Origin: Terfezia claveryi
Taxonomy: Eukaryota; Ascomycota; Pezizomycetes; Pezizales; Pezizaceae
Assembly: GCA_015179025.1 (NCBI GenBank)
Contig: WHUX01000199.1
Span: 30,996 to 94,995 of the forward strand
Direction of reading: 5' to 3'
DNA length: 64,000 nt
Below the pieces are notes generated by a model. That model was not told the origin of the DNA and did no database searches. It saw only the letters and a list, made by a program, of their open reading frames with translations. Each line of letters opens with the position of its first letter. The stretch's first letter is position 1. This document shows positions 44,784 through 54,754 of this stretch, in pieces. The translations under genes were made by a program, and so were the position numbers.

Positions 44784-46409
44784 AATGAGCCTGTCATCTC
44801 GTCTCTCTATGCGAGCCAGACATGCTCCATGCCATAAGAAAACTTATGAGGTAAATTATTCTTCCCCATTACCGAGTTTATGCTTATGCCACTATGGTAG
44901 AATGCCTTAAATATCTTACAAACCCGTCACTGGCCAGCGAGACGACCCACCTCAACTCTCCTTAGGACACCGAGCATTGTCGGAATGAGGGAGTGGTTAC
45001 AGCTATTGGGGCATTCGGTACCTACAAGACTCCCTCACAATAGCGAAAGTGACTGAGATTTTCTAGGATAGCGATGTCAACAGTTTAAATGTAATACATG
45101 TTGCTGGGACAAAAGGAAAGGGTAGCACCTGTGCTTTTGTCTGTTCACTCCTTCTTGCACACGGCTTACGAACTGGGTTCCCCCGTAAAGTGGGATTATA
45201 CACCTTACCGGATTTAAGATGCATTCGGGAGAGGATCCAGATCAATGAGCAGCTTATACCGGAGGATCTTTTTACAAGGTACTTCTTCGAGGTATGGGAA
45301 TATGTATTATCTCAAGATGTGAGGCCTCGATATCTCCAACTACTAGCACTCATTGCATTTCACACTTTTATTAAGGAAGAGACAGATGCAGCAATCTGGA
45401 AGACATACTATAGTGGAGAGTACGATGCTACAAATTTCATTCAGAAGCCGGTTGTTACTGGTATCACTACTATTGGATGGATCATGTTAAACAGCTCGGT
45501 CCTACCATTGAAAATATTGCCAGGCATAAAGTAGGAATATTCAAATTGGGGGCCCCTGGATTCTCTGCTCCTCAAGACCCAAATATTGCCGCAGTTCTGC
45601 AAGCTCGAGCTCAGGAGAAAGAAGTAGAACTGGGATTTGTTGGTGTGGATCCGTCATTGCCGGTTAATGCTCGAGCTCTTCAAACGTCCGCATAGCAAAC
45701 AAATTGTTCCTTAGCTCTTGCTCTTGTTAGTGCCTTTCTCAAGCGCAAAGTACAACCTGGCCTAGCCCCATCTGACATATTGATGGGATTGACAAATTCT
45801 CCTGGCCTGGGAGATTCGAGGTCATATCGGAGGACCAGAATGAATGGTTTCTCGATGGTGTACATAATGAGCTGAGTGTAAAACACGCAGTTGAATGGTT
45901 TGCTAAATGCATATCAGAAAACCAAAGGTATGTAGACGACTGATCCCCGCATATGGCAGAAGTTAATAGTACAAGCTCCCTCGCTCTACCATACATCCTT
46001 ATTTTCACCCATATCTCTGATCAATGAGACGGCCAAGCATTGCTAGGAACTCTAGCAAGCTGTATCAAAAATAATAATATATGGGTAGAATATATCATTT
46101 TTACCATATATCAGGAAAGACAGGATGGGAGCAAAAGAATTGGTAAGCACAGTATATCCCGTTCCCATACTTTCCTTCCCTCTAACTCATATTATAACTA
46201 GACAAATATGTGAAGATTCCTAGCCCGAGCTTCTAGCTCTGTATTGCGATATTTGGAAGAAAATTGATCCCGAAGTGGTGATTGTCAGCGAACCATCGAT
46301 TGAAGGAGCATTAAACTTTGCGAGATCAATTGGCAAGGAAAATGGCAGGATGGAGACACTCATTACAGGCAGTCTTCATCTGGTCGGTAGAGCACTAAAT
46401 TTACTATGA
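44784..46409 (+). pseudogene. Folylpolyglutamate synthase pseudogene, introns retained
   Basis: The enzyme adds glutamates to folates and keeps them in the cell. Exon 1 starts at ATG 44784 (MSLSSRLSMRARHAP). Introns are 44851-44900, 45018-45066, 45928-45969 and 46143-46201, all GT-AG. The nucleotide-binding loop is intact (NVIHVAGTKGKGSTCAF, about 45088-45138), followed by CIRERIQIN, FFEVWEYV and GEYDATNFIQKPVVTGIT. Later parts include GPTIENIARHKVGIFK, WFLDGVHNELSVKHAVEWF and the typical C-terminus ITGSLHLVGRALNLL before TGA 46407. Breaks: a one-base loss near 45477, TAG 45693, a shift near 45790, TGA 46025 (likely from CGA) and a shift near 46225. Because it has introns, it arose from a genomic gene and not from reverse-copied mRNA. 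Confidence 0.88.
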
Positions 46410-46444
46410 CCCCTTTTGTTTTAGAAGCGCTAATTATATACATA

Positions 46445-46999
46445 TTATTTCGACTTCTTATATCCCCTGATCCGTTTCCACCCAGCATGAATGAAGTGGT
46501 CTTGAATCCCTAAGTCTTCAATCTTCCTATATGTATTGCCGTGATCCACTATTTTTGTGTGCTCTTTCACAAGCTCCTTGAGCTTATTATAGCAGTGCTT
46601 CTTAGCACTCAGATCGACTGAGACCCATTAGATACATTCACCTGATGTCCAAGAAGTCAAGATATCCGCATTTGCAGGGTCTTGGATTGCTATCTTGCCT
46701 AAGCTCTGCGCATGTGTCAGTTACACACCGACACATAAGAGTTGGAGACTCACCAGCAAGCTATTATACATCTCTATGGCCATTTCCATAGATTCTGCTA
46801 AAGCCTTTTTACTAGGGTGTCTTCCACTGCCAGCGGTGGGTTGCACCCATACTATTCCGGTGGCTTCCACTGTCGGAGTGGGTTTGACGGGAGGGGCTTC
46901 CATTACTGCTGGGGCAGGTTTGACAAGGCCAATATCATCGATGGCAGGGAGTGATTGTTCCATCGAGGCTTTGAGGCTCCAGGCAGAGAAGGTATACAT
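46445..46999 (-). pseudogene. Two-exon gene of unknown function with one stop
   Basis: Exon 1 (46999-46754, ATG at 46999) encodes a Pro/Val-rich start (APAVMEAPPVKPTPTVEATG) and AESMEMAIEMYNSLL. A 48-nt intron (46706-46753, GTGAGT...CAG) leads to exon 2 (46705-46445). It reads SLGKIAIQDPANADILTSWT, then KKHCYNKLKELVKEHTKIVD and DLGIQDHFIHAGWKRIRGYK, ending at TAA 46445. A single in-frame TAA at 46628-46630 breaks the 168-residue reading. No known domain. It lies tail-to-tail with the folylpolyglutamate synthase pseudogene, 35 bp away. Confidence 0.5.
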
Positions 47000-47124
47000 T
47001 TATATAGCCTGATTATAGGCTCCAACACCAAGCTCTACTCGCCTTACAATCCCTACCCAAAAGTCTTGGTGAAACACAAATTTGAGCCGCTTAGCAGGAC
47101 TCCAACGTTATTATACTCTCATAT

Positions 47125-47749
47125 TTATTGAATACTTAACTTGACAACTACATATCGCTCAGGTCTGAAATTAAAATCGGAATACCAGCCCTTAGCAGTA
47201 ATGATAGCGGCCACTGGGTTTTGCATGCTCCTCCACAATGACTCAAAGATAGACTCTGGAATTGCTTGCTTCAGGCAAGACCTCAGCAAGCTAGCACGAA
47301 TGGTATCTAGCCCTCCAGGAGTATTGGCAATATCAGGGTACTTTGCATGATTGCTCAATGGGTTAAGATCTGGACTATAGGGAGGGTGTCTGTACCACGG
47401 TGCCTGCCCCAGAAGCACCCCCAGACCATCATAGAAATGCCTTTTCCCTTAGGGACTGCATTAATATAGTCCTTATCCCACTTTTCCTCCGGTGTTCGAA
47501 AAACCCAAATTTGCCTTGTATAAGCTGACCTTTCTACCGTGCACTCATCACTCCACCTCTGTTAGGTTCGACCCATTCTCTCGGAGGTAGCGGTCCAGTG
47601 TACTCTGTATGCAAGGACACATGGGGGCAGCAATGTTGCTGAATTTCTGCTCTAGTCCATGTTGGATTCTTCTTCACACATCGCATTATGCCCCTTCTAT
47701 CCATCTTGCTGAGCTTTTTTGGTCTACCGGACAGGGGCATTTTGAACAT
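47125..47749 (-). pseudogene. Tc1/mariner transposase relic
   Basis: The N-terminal helix-turn-helix part (LSGRPKKLSKMDRRGIMRCV, NPTWTRAEIQQHC) lies at 47749-47620. A shifted frame continues with STLDRYLRENG. The first catalytic Asp region follows (EWSDECTVERS, then WVFRTPEEKWDKDY and MMVWGCFWG). The next part is lost, and the sequence jumps to PPYSPDLNPL (third acidic residue region, altered) and the usual end (IPESIFESLWRSM, AKGWYSDFNF). The second Asp is missing, so it is inactive. It cuts into the left side of copy 3 of the ~610-bp repeat. Confidence 0.8.
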
Positions 47750-47989
47750 AGCTAGTGAGTTAGCGTGTACTAGTCTGTACAGCTAATCAAATAGTGCTTT
47801 AACTTGTTTATTTGAGTCTGACAACACACTTATTCATTTACTGAAAAACCCGTTCATCTGAGCTTGAAAGGAAATAAACCCGTGTTATATGAGTGCGAAG
47901 GGTAGTCTGGTTATGTGGGGGGCATTTCTACCTACAGTTGGAAGACGCTTAGTTGATTTGTAAGTCAGGTGATAACTCGGGGATCCCAG
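47743..47989 (+). repeat. ~610-bp dispersed repeat, copy 3, left part
   Basis: Matches copy 2 from GAACATGGCTAGCGAGTTAG to GGGGATCCCAG, with three internal deletions relative to copies 1 and 2. It is cut on the left by the Tc1/mariner relic and on the right by the LTR element at 47990. The last five bases (CCCAG, 47985-47989) are that element's target duplication. Confidence 0.75.
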
Positions 47990-48295
47990 TGTTACGGCGC
48001 AAGGCAGACAGGGGTGGGGGGTATGCGAATCGTCATGGGTCAGGTGATATGTTGCAATTTGATGGATTGGAGGCTGACGAACCCCGCTTTCTATATATGT
48101 GCCCACTTCCTGTATCTAGCTTTTGGCTCTCCGAGCAATGTTCTAAGTTCTAAGTTGGAAGACCAATTCTAAGTTCAACTCGCACCCGTATGTGCAGTTA
48201 GGCCCGAGTTATGTGATCTTGCCTTTACTTCGCTAATAACCCTCCAAATACCTGTATTCCGACAATTGCCTTGATCACCCGGCTCGCCCCTAACA
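47990..48295 (+). repeat. Left LTR, 306 bp
   Basis: Begins TGTTACGGCGCAAGG and ends GCCCCTAACA. It has a TATA-like CTATATATG near 48091-48099. Confidence 0.85.
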
Positions 48296-48600
48296 TTACA
48301 TTGCTCCTAACCCCCGGGACCGGCGATATTGCTCTATTCGCCTCTCCTATCTCTATACTGTCGGAACCCCTTCCAGAGCACCCTAGAAGCAACGTTACTT
48401 CGCTCAAGACTTCGCTTGCACCGAGTCTAATCACCCCTCCTTACCTACACACTGTCGGACAGCTCGAAAATGGCTAAAGAAATGTCGCTTGGTTATTGGC
48501 TAATATGAGCGACGTCGGAAATAATTATTTCCCCCTCCTATTTGCTTATTAGCTTGTTTTAGCCGACATACTAATCATATATTGAGATTCTCAACGTTCT

Positions 48601-48980
48601 AGAAGTCGAGCGAGCATATAAGCCCCCTAACGAGCGAGCGAGCTTATAAGACCCCCGACGAGCGAGCATATAAGCCCCCCGACGAGCGAGCTTATAAGCC
48701 CCCCGACGAGCGAGCATATAAGCCCCCCGACGAGCGAGCTTATAAGCCCCCCGACGAGTGAGCAAAGCCCCCGAGCGAGCAAAGCCCTCGAGCGAGCAAG
48801 ACCCCTAGCGAGCTTATAAGCCCCCCGACGAGCGAGCGAGCTTATAAGCCCCGCGACGAGCGAGCGAGCATATAAGCCCCCCAACGAGCGAGCGAGCTCA
48901 TAAGCCCCCCAGCAAGCAATACCCCTTAACGAGCAAAGCTCAATACCCCCAAGTGAGCAAAGCTCACGACCCCCGAGCAA
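48601..48980. repeat. 24-bp tandem array inside the LTR element
   Basis: Units of the type TATAAGCCCCCCGACGAGCG plus AGCA/T alternate about ten times, then decay into AGCAAAGCCC-type pieces. In the minus-strand frame the unit codes an eight-residue repeat (LARRGAYM/K). Confidence 0.75.
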
Positions 48981-49004
48981 GCAAGCTCAAGACCCCCGGC
49001 GAGC

Positions 49005-49260
49005 AAGCTCAATACCCCCGCCTTGGTTGAAGGACCCTACGTTGGGTGAAGACCCCCGCCTTGGTTGAAGGCCCCACCTTGGTTGAAGGACCCTACGTTG
49101 GGTGAAGACCCCCGCCTTGGTTGAAGGCCCCACCTTGGTTGAAGGACCCTATGTTGGGTGAAGACCCCCGCTTTGGTTGAAGGACCCTATGTTGGGTGAA
49201 GACCCCCGCTTTGGTTGAAGGACCCTATGTTGGGTGAAGACCCCCGCCTTGGTCAAAGAC
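49005..49260. repeat. Second tandem array inside the LTR element
   Basis: Two related ~19-bp half-units (CTTGGTTGAAGGACCC and TACGTTGGGTGAAGACCC) alternate about six times. The same half-unit pattern suggests an ancestral ~19-bp repeat. Confidence 0.75.
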
Positions 49261-49951
49261 CCCGTTCGACCTCGAAGCTCAAAGGCCCCCGCCTTGACCC
49301 AAGCCAGCGCTGCGAGCGCTGAAGACCCGAACGAGCGCCACGAGCGCACAAATGAACAAGACCCCCCCTTGCACAGGCAAGTCGGGTTGGACAGTTGGGA
49401 AAGCATACGTCTGAGGTTCAGACCTATGTCAAGTTTGTCAATGGATGAAGACATGGTACCTTTTACCGTCCTACTCGTCGCCTTTTCCCTGTGGGTTTTT
49501 TGGCGAGAGGTTTGGTTTTTAATGGCCATGGCATGTATGTGTAGGCACACCGGTCTTGTGGTACCCTTGAATGGGATAGAGGTATCTGCCTGCGCGGTCA
49601 GTGCCTAGCCACCATGGTTACCTGAGTTGTTACTAATACTTGTCTTCTCCGGTCGGAAGGACTTGTATTCAGCTGAGGACAGCTGCCTCGAAACGGGGAG
49701 TAATGTTACGGCTCAGGTAAGAGGCCTACCCTCGACAGGGAATATCCCAATACCTAATTATGGCTGCTAACTGCTATGGCCTGATCAACCATACAGATGC
49801 GGGTAATGTGTCCGGGATGGACGGGTATTGGCGCAAGGAAGTGTGTGACCTCTGAATGCGTTCTCATGCATGTACTCTCTTCGAAAATTCCATTGATAAG
49901 CAGGGTGGTGAAGTTAGTCGGTCGGGACGACCTCTTGGAAAGGGGAAGTAC

Positions 49952-50281
49952 TGTTACGGCGCAAGGCAGACAGGGGTGGGGGGTATGCGAATCGTCATGG
50001 GTCAGGTGATATGTTGCAATTCGATGGATTGGAGGCCTGACGAACCCCGCTTCCTATATATGTGCCCACTTCCTGTATCTAGCTTTTGGCTCTCCGAGCA
50101 ATGTTCTAAGTTCAAAGTTCTAAGTTCTAAGTTCTAAGTTGGAAGACCAATTCTAAGTTCAACTCGCACCCGTATGTGCAGTTAGGCCCGAGTTATGTGA
50201 TCTTGCCTTTACTTCGCTAATAACCCTCCAAATACCTGTATTCCGACAACATTGCCTTGATCACCCGGCTCGCCCCTAACA
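49952..50281 (+). repeat. Right LTR, 330 bp
   Basis: Nearly identical to the left LTR but longer by about 20 bp, because the AAGTTCTAAGTTC-type run is expanded near 50106-50140, plus a few small indels. Confidence 0.85.
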
Positions 50282-50286
50282 CCCAG

Positions 50287-50343
50287 ACTGTCAGTACCAT
50301 TAGACTAGGGATTGGACCGTTCCCAGTACTTTAGTGGTTGTGC
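50287..50343 (+). repeat. ~610-bp dispersed repeat, copy 3, right part
   Basis: Continues the copy interrupted at 47989: CTGTCAGTACCATTAGACT through CCCAGTACTTTAGTGGTTGT. The match ends near 50342. Confidence 0.75.
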
Positions 50344-50453
50344 GGTTGAGGTGGGATTGTACATCCACTAATCCGCACGAGATGGTAGAGGAGACAGCAA
50401 AAGAAGTGACGAGAGATTTTTATCGACAGAAAATCAACATTTGCACCACGACC

Positions 50454-51142
50454 TCATTCATTCAACAAGCCAGAAATAATTTGGAGCTTGTCTTTCATAG
50501 CCTTATTCTCCCACTCTAGCCGCTCTATTTCTTCCTTCACCCCGATGTTCTCCTGCTCTAGCCGTTCAATTTCTTCCTTCATCCCATCCCTCTCCCGCCC
50601 TAGCCGTTCTAATTCTTCCTTCATCCCCTGTTGTTCTACCAACAAGATTTTCAGTCGTTCATTTTCTTCTGTTAGTTCTTCTAGTCGGCGCTGCATGACT
50701 TGAGTCTGTGCGGAAGTATATTGGGAAATGGATGCAAGTGGGACTTGGATATTGACCAAGGTGGATTCAGGTTCCACACCTGGGTCCTTGGTATTGTTAG
50801 CCTAGTAACAAATGTCAGAGTATATGCCTCACTTTCCACACGACATCTACCGAGTTGGTTTCGATGGCCTGTTGTATTTTGATCAAATTCTCTTTGCTTA
50901 GAGAGCTGAGCGCTATCTCTGGAAAAGGTGATCCTGGCTTTGGTACGAATCTCCAGGGGTTTCCGAACACAAACTTCGTTGTTTTTATCATTTCCGGGAT
51001 CACTTTCTTGTTGGTTTTTGCCTCTTGTTCTGTCAGTCAATGATCGCAAGTAGCCAGGGACCATCAAACCAATTAACTCAGCCAGAATCTGCCTCGCTTG
51101 TAAGATCCTTCGCTGTCGGTGTTCATTCTTGACGCCCTCCAT
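50454..51142 (-). CDS. Coiled-coil protein of unknown function
   Basis: Starts at ATG 51142 (MEGVKNEHRQRRILQARQIL). A short intron or a frameshift lies near 51010-51055; a GT...AG intron of about 42 nt would restore the frame. The exon then reads TTKFVFGNPWRFVPKPGSPF and IALSSLSKENLIKIQQAIET. A 31-nt GT-AG intron (50802-50832) leads to the last exon. It contains ANNTKDPGVEPEST and four 14-residue repeats of the type MKEEIERLEQENIG that form a clear coiled coil, ending at 50454. Probably a dimerising protein. The very short introns make the model uncertain. Confidence 0.5.
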
Positions 51143-51329
51143 TGTACAATGTTGGGGAGCGGGGTCGGGTGCGATGATTGGCAAGGCCAAGATGGGAGTG
51201 CAAGCGCAAGGTCCTAACAATAGCATTGTATTCGTCACAACTAGTCAGCAGTTTTCGTATTTAATCACCTCAAATCTATCTACTCGTCAGGAAATCATCT
51301 AGCCTTGTACCCTCTCCATCGCATTCTCA

Positions 51330-51617
51330 ATGTCAAACCCAGTTACCCTCGAAGACTTGCTTTCCGAGATTAAGCTCATGCGCGACAGCCAAGTGGAATT
51401 TGGCCAGAAGGTCGATAACATTTCCTCCAACTTAACCGCCGTTACGACCGATGTTAGCCTTCTTCACACGAAAGTTGATGAAATGAATCGCATCATTTCC
51501 GACATTGGTGCATCAATATTGTGGCTCAGAGACCAAATTCGGAGTGGACAGCGCTCTGCTGTAACGTTTTTGGAAGCAATGGGGGGTTCACAGACAGGTA
51601 CCACAGCTTCAAGATAG
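51330..51617 (+). CDS. Small coiled-coil-like protein, 95 aa
   Basis: ATG 51330 to TAG, no intron. Sequence MSNPVTLEDLLSEIKLMRDS followed by KVDNISSNLTAVTTDVSLLH and EMNRIISDIGASILWLRDQI shows heptad-like hydrophobic spacing. It is divergent from the coiled-coil gene at 50454-51142, with 187 bp between the start codons, so they may share a promoter. No known family. Confidence 0.5.
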   Translation: MSNPVTLEDLLSEIKLMRDSQVEFGQKVDNISSNLTAVTTDVSLLHTKVDEMNRIISDIGASILWLRDQIRSGQRSAVTFLEAMGGSQTGTTASR

Positions 51618-51955
51618 GTGAGTTCTCGAGTAGAATTTTTTACCCTATCTAACGTTCCTAGCGCGTCATTCCTATCGGAGGAGGAGAATGTCAGGATTAT
51701 CATCTGCGCTGGATTGCACGTTCCTAAACCTATACATAAAAAAACCAGCCCCTGCCTCACTTCCAGTGAGATTAACGATAAAATATCCAGTCCCTTCCTC
51801 CACTCCCTCCACTGAGGATTAACAATAACATTGCACGTTCCTAAAGAATCTGTTCCTTTATCTATAAAAAAAAATCCAGTCCCTTCCTCACTTCCACTTG
51901 CTCTCCAATCGTAAGCTGTTGGTTCCAGCCCCTTCCTCCATTGAATTGCACATTG

Positions 51956-52613
51956 TTAAAGAAAAAATCCAGCCCCTTCCTCACTTCTAGCGAGATTAAC
52001 AATCCGGAATAGGTGCTCTCCAATCGTAAGCTGTCGGTGATCCTTACGGATTAACAATAACTCCTGAAGCTGCTTGACTTCTGTTTCCAATTGGATCACA
52101 CGATCTGGGTGCTCTCCGCAAGCGTTGCATGCTACCTTAGCCCTAAGCCAGTCAGCATGTGAAAAAGTGGAGATGGGCTTCACACCTACGCCAACAAATC
52201 CGGTGGGGGTCCAGCCATATGTCCAGCCATCTCTTGTCCAGGAATCCCATATCCAGCCATATGTCCGGTCGTATCAGCCACATCATGTCCAGGAATTGGA
52301 CGTCCAACCATATCGGGCAGCAGACAGCTATCACCAAGCCTGCCCGAACAATCGCCAAGAATACTGGTTTGACACTGAACTATGGGACCAATCACCACCG
52401 GTTTGAACTTGATTTTGCGAATCTGAGGGTAAGTGCATGCAAAGCCTCGTCTGTTACAATATTGACATCGAGGGCGGATTTCGTCGCACTGTAGTAAATT
52501 AGCAGATAGATCCAATGAGAATTTAGACCCAGACATATACATGCCTTAATCTTCTTCTTCTTGCAAATCATACATCCCTTCTCAGATCTTCCCTTCCAAG
52601 ATTTCGTAGACAT
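51956..52613 (-). CDS. Zn(II)2Cys6 transcription factor, short form
   Basis: Exons 52613-52545, 52488-52190 and 52142-51956 give 184 aa. Exon 1 ends in the first half of the zinc cluster (GCMICKKKKIK) and exon 2 starts with the second half (CDEIRPRCQYCNRRGFAC). Together they form C-x2-C-x6-C-x6-C-x2-C-x6-C. The intron between them starts GCATGT, a GC-AG intron; the second intron (52143-52189) is GTAGGT...TAG. After the cluster come a Gly/Pro-rich stretch made of degenerate repeats (GHMAG) and a C-terminal leucine-rich helix (VIQLETEVKQLQELLLI) for dimerisation. The usual fungal-specific regulatory domain is absent. It would bind DNA in the nucleus. Confidence 0.7.
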
Positions 52614-52895
52614 GATGAGAAATGTGTACTGGTGTACGGATGTACGGATGTACAGCTCCTTTATTGGCAAACCTGCTTGCGAATATGGTACCCCCCAACC
52701 AGACTAGGTACTCCCGCGCTAAAGTTGTATCTACAAGGTCTCGTCGTACGCATCAGGACCACTACAAGCTAGCACAGACCCCTGTCCAATCTGTGGTGAA
52801 CATGTAGCTGTAGTGGAGCATATTGGATGTTCACACAAGACATGCGTTTAGTAAGCTGGCTCCGAAGTAGGCATTACTGGGTCACTGGCAGTGAT

Positions 52896-53016
52896 ACCGC
52901 ATCTACTGGTGAGCAAGAGACCTGGTCAGTTTAGAGACATAGGTCGAGCTTATGCAGTAAGTGACACTACAACGGTCCATTTTTTGGGAAAAAGTGCACA
53001 AGGTATCTGAGCGCAA
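52896..53016 (+). repeat. Inverted duplicate of part of the gene at 53135-53584
   Basis: About 120 bp (from TACCGCATCTACTGG to AAGTGCACAAGGTATC) are the near-perfect reverse complement of 53445-53565. Just to the right, at 53035-53130, two diverged ~45-bp copies of its end (ACAAGAG.CCATTTTTT.GAAAAAGTA) follow in tandem. Confidence 0.75.
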
Positions 53017-53134
53017 AAATAGAGTGGATGATACCGTTCAATCTGATCTACAAGAGACCATTTTTTGGAAAAAGTACACTGCGCAAATTGATCTACAAGA
53101 GTCCATTTTTTTGAAAAAGTATACTGCTAAGGAT

Positions 53135-53584
53135 TTACATCGGTTTCATCCTCCACATTCTTAGCCAAAACAATATATTTAACCTCTTCATCGGAATCCA
53201 ACTCTTTTTCCCATGGCCCCACCACAAGATTAGGTAGCCCTCGTACATGCAGTTGATAGTCATCATTACCAGTCTGCTTAAATGCCTTAATAATGGTATC
53301 TCGCTTATGTTCATGAAGCCAGCTGCCACTGCATGTGTAATTGCAATTCGGCGATGTTGAATGCTAGTATCTTCATCCTCATTTGCCAATGTTTCCTCCA
53401 GAATATCCGCGATTTTATCCTTTACTAGCTTGTTGATAATAGTTTGCGCTCGGATACCTTGTGCACTTTTTCCCAAAAAATGGACCGTTGTAGTGTCACT
53501 TACTGCATAAGCTCGACCTATGTCTCTAAACTGACCAGGTCTCTTGCTCACCAGTAGATGCGGTATATAAGCCGCATCTTGCAA
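53135..53584 (-). pseudogene. Broken gene of unknown function
   Basis: The frame from 53584 reads LLVSKRPGQFRDIGRAYAVS, HFLGKSAQGIRAQTIINKLV and STSIQHRRIAITHAVAAG-like sequence (TSIQHRRIAITHAVAAG). After a frameshift near 53320 it continues as WLHEHKRDTIIKAFKQTGND, LHVRGLPNLVVGPWEKELDS and KYIVLAKNVEDETDVNP to about 53140. A further short frame upstream (53738-53600) may belong to it. No family recognised. Part of it is duplicated in inverse orientation at 52896. Confidence 0.45.
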
Positions 53585-53700
53585 TGCGGTGTGTACCGCC
53601 GTATGGTAGGTTATTGGTTTTTCGCAAATGATCCACTTTTCGCTGCAGTGTTACTAAGAGATTCACCTGCGAGGCTGGAGGTCTGCTACAGGACCTATTA

Positions 53701-54051
53701 GAGACGTTCCGCACCCTGGCCTGGCGGCTTGTATCCACAGCAACCCGACTATATCATGTGAGCAGCAAGGATATGGGACCAGGGTGAGATGTCCGCCAGG
53801 CAAAAGACATGCCATCGATAGCATATTTTTTGGCCTTAGAATATCTCTAGTTTACCGTGCTAAAAACAACAACAAATGGCGGAATGCGGTTAAGTGAAAA
53901 TTTTGCTTACTCAAAATCCTGACTGGTACCGTACCGACTGCTTAAGACAGGGTTGTAAAAACTCTTCTTCGGCGGACATCTAGCGCTACCTGAGTAGGAG
54001 GTGGCGTGACTAAAGTTGCATTGTCCGCCAGGCCAGGATGCGGAACGTCTC
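53701..54051. mobile_element. Miniature inverted-repeat element, 351 bp
   Basis: Inverted ends of 27 bp (53701-53727 and 54025-54051, one mismatch) begin GAGACGTTCCGCA and are flanked by TA on both sides. No coding frame. A TA target and short size suit a Tc1/mariner-mobilised miniature element. The motif GTCCGCCAGG recurs inside. Confidence 0.75.
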
Positions 54052-54242
54052 TATTTACAACAAATGCGGGAGGGCCTAAGTTACTTAGTGCAGCCAATTC
54101 TCGGGATGGACAGCCAATAGCTTGGCGCGAGCTCCGTCCAGGGAAGCAAGTCGTACAGTCAACTCTTGCTAATAACGGACGGCAGAAATCCAGGGCTTTT
54201 TGTCCGGTATAGCAAGGGTTCCGGGCACAGGAGGAGAGTCGT

Positions 54243-54711
54243 GCAACCAGACTAGGGTTCCGGTATAGAAAATGGCACTAGCCCTCAGACAGGGGCTAAC
54301 CAGTCACGTGGGTTCTGAGAACTCCCATTTTGCCCTTGCAATAAGGGTATTTCAAGTCACATTAAGCCTAACAGAGTAGATTATTCAGCAACTAGATATG
54401 GTCTCGTCCAGTTTTTGATCTACCACAAATAATTGATAAGACGAATTCACATGTTACCCAAATTCAGTCGATTCGTGCCAACACATGAAGGGATTGCAGT
54501 GCTGAAAGCGGAAAGACTTGCATGCCAGGCCAGGGTATGACACATACAACCAGACTATCTGAAGTACATAGTTAACCAGACTAGTACATAGTCTTGGAAT
54601 CCTGCTACCAATGAGGGTTAGTGTAGATGCCAGCTGCCTCCACCATATCCGTAACTACCTGTATCATATTAGTAAGCCAATCGGATGTCCGGCAACCTAG
54701 TCTGGTTATCA
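54243..54711. mobile_element. Possible second miniature element, 15-19-bp ends
   Basis: AACCAGACTAGGGTTCCGG (54244) faces an inverted copy, CCGGCAACCTAGTCTGGTT (54689-54707). AACCAGACTA also occurs at 54547 and 54573 inside and at 52698 outside. No target duplication established. Confidence 0.35.
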
Positions 54712-54754
54712 CTAGATAAAAAGCCAACAGCTTTTGCTCTTCGAATTCTAAGTC

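Larger units (their letters stand above)
47990..50281 (+). mobile_element. Non-autonomous LTR element with internal tandem repeats
   Basis: LTRs (47990-48295 and 49952-50281) have TG...CA ends. An exact 5-bp target duplication CCCAG flanks the element (47985-47989, 50282-50286). A polypurine tract (GGAAAGGGGAAG) precedes the right LTR. The 1.66-kb interior codes for no polymerase or integrase and is mostly two tandem-repeat blocks, so it must use proteins from another element. A fragment resembling the LTR start (TGTTACGGCTCAGG at 49704, also after a purine tract) lies inside, perhaps from a related element or a tandem insertion. Confidence 0.82.

Noticed and set aside
48601..49260. Repeat arrays considered as a CRISPR
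   Set aside because: Units are contiguous with no unique spacers and lie in a eukaryotic LTR element.
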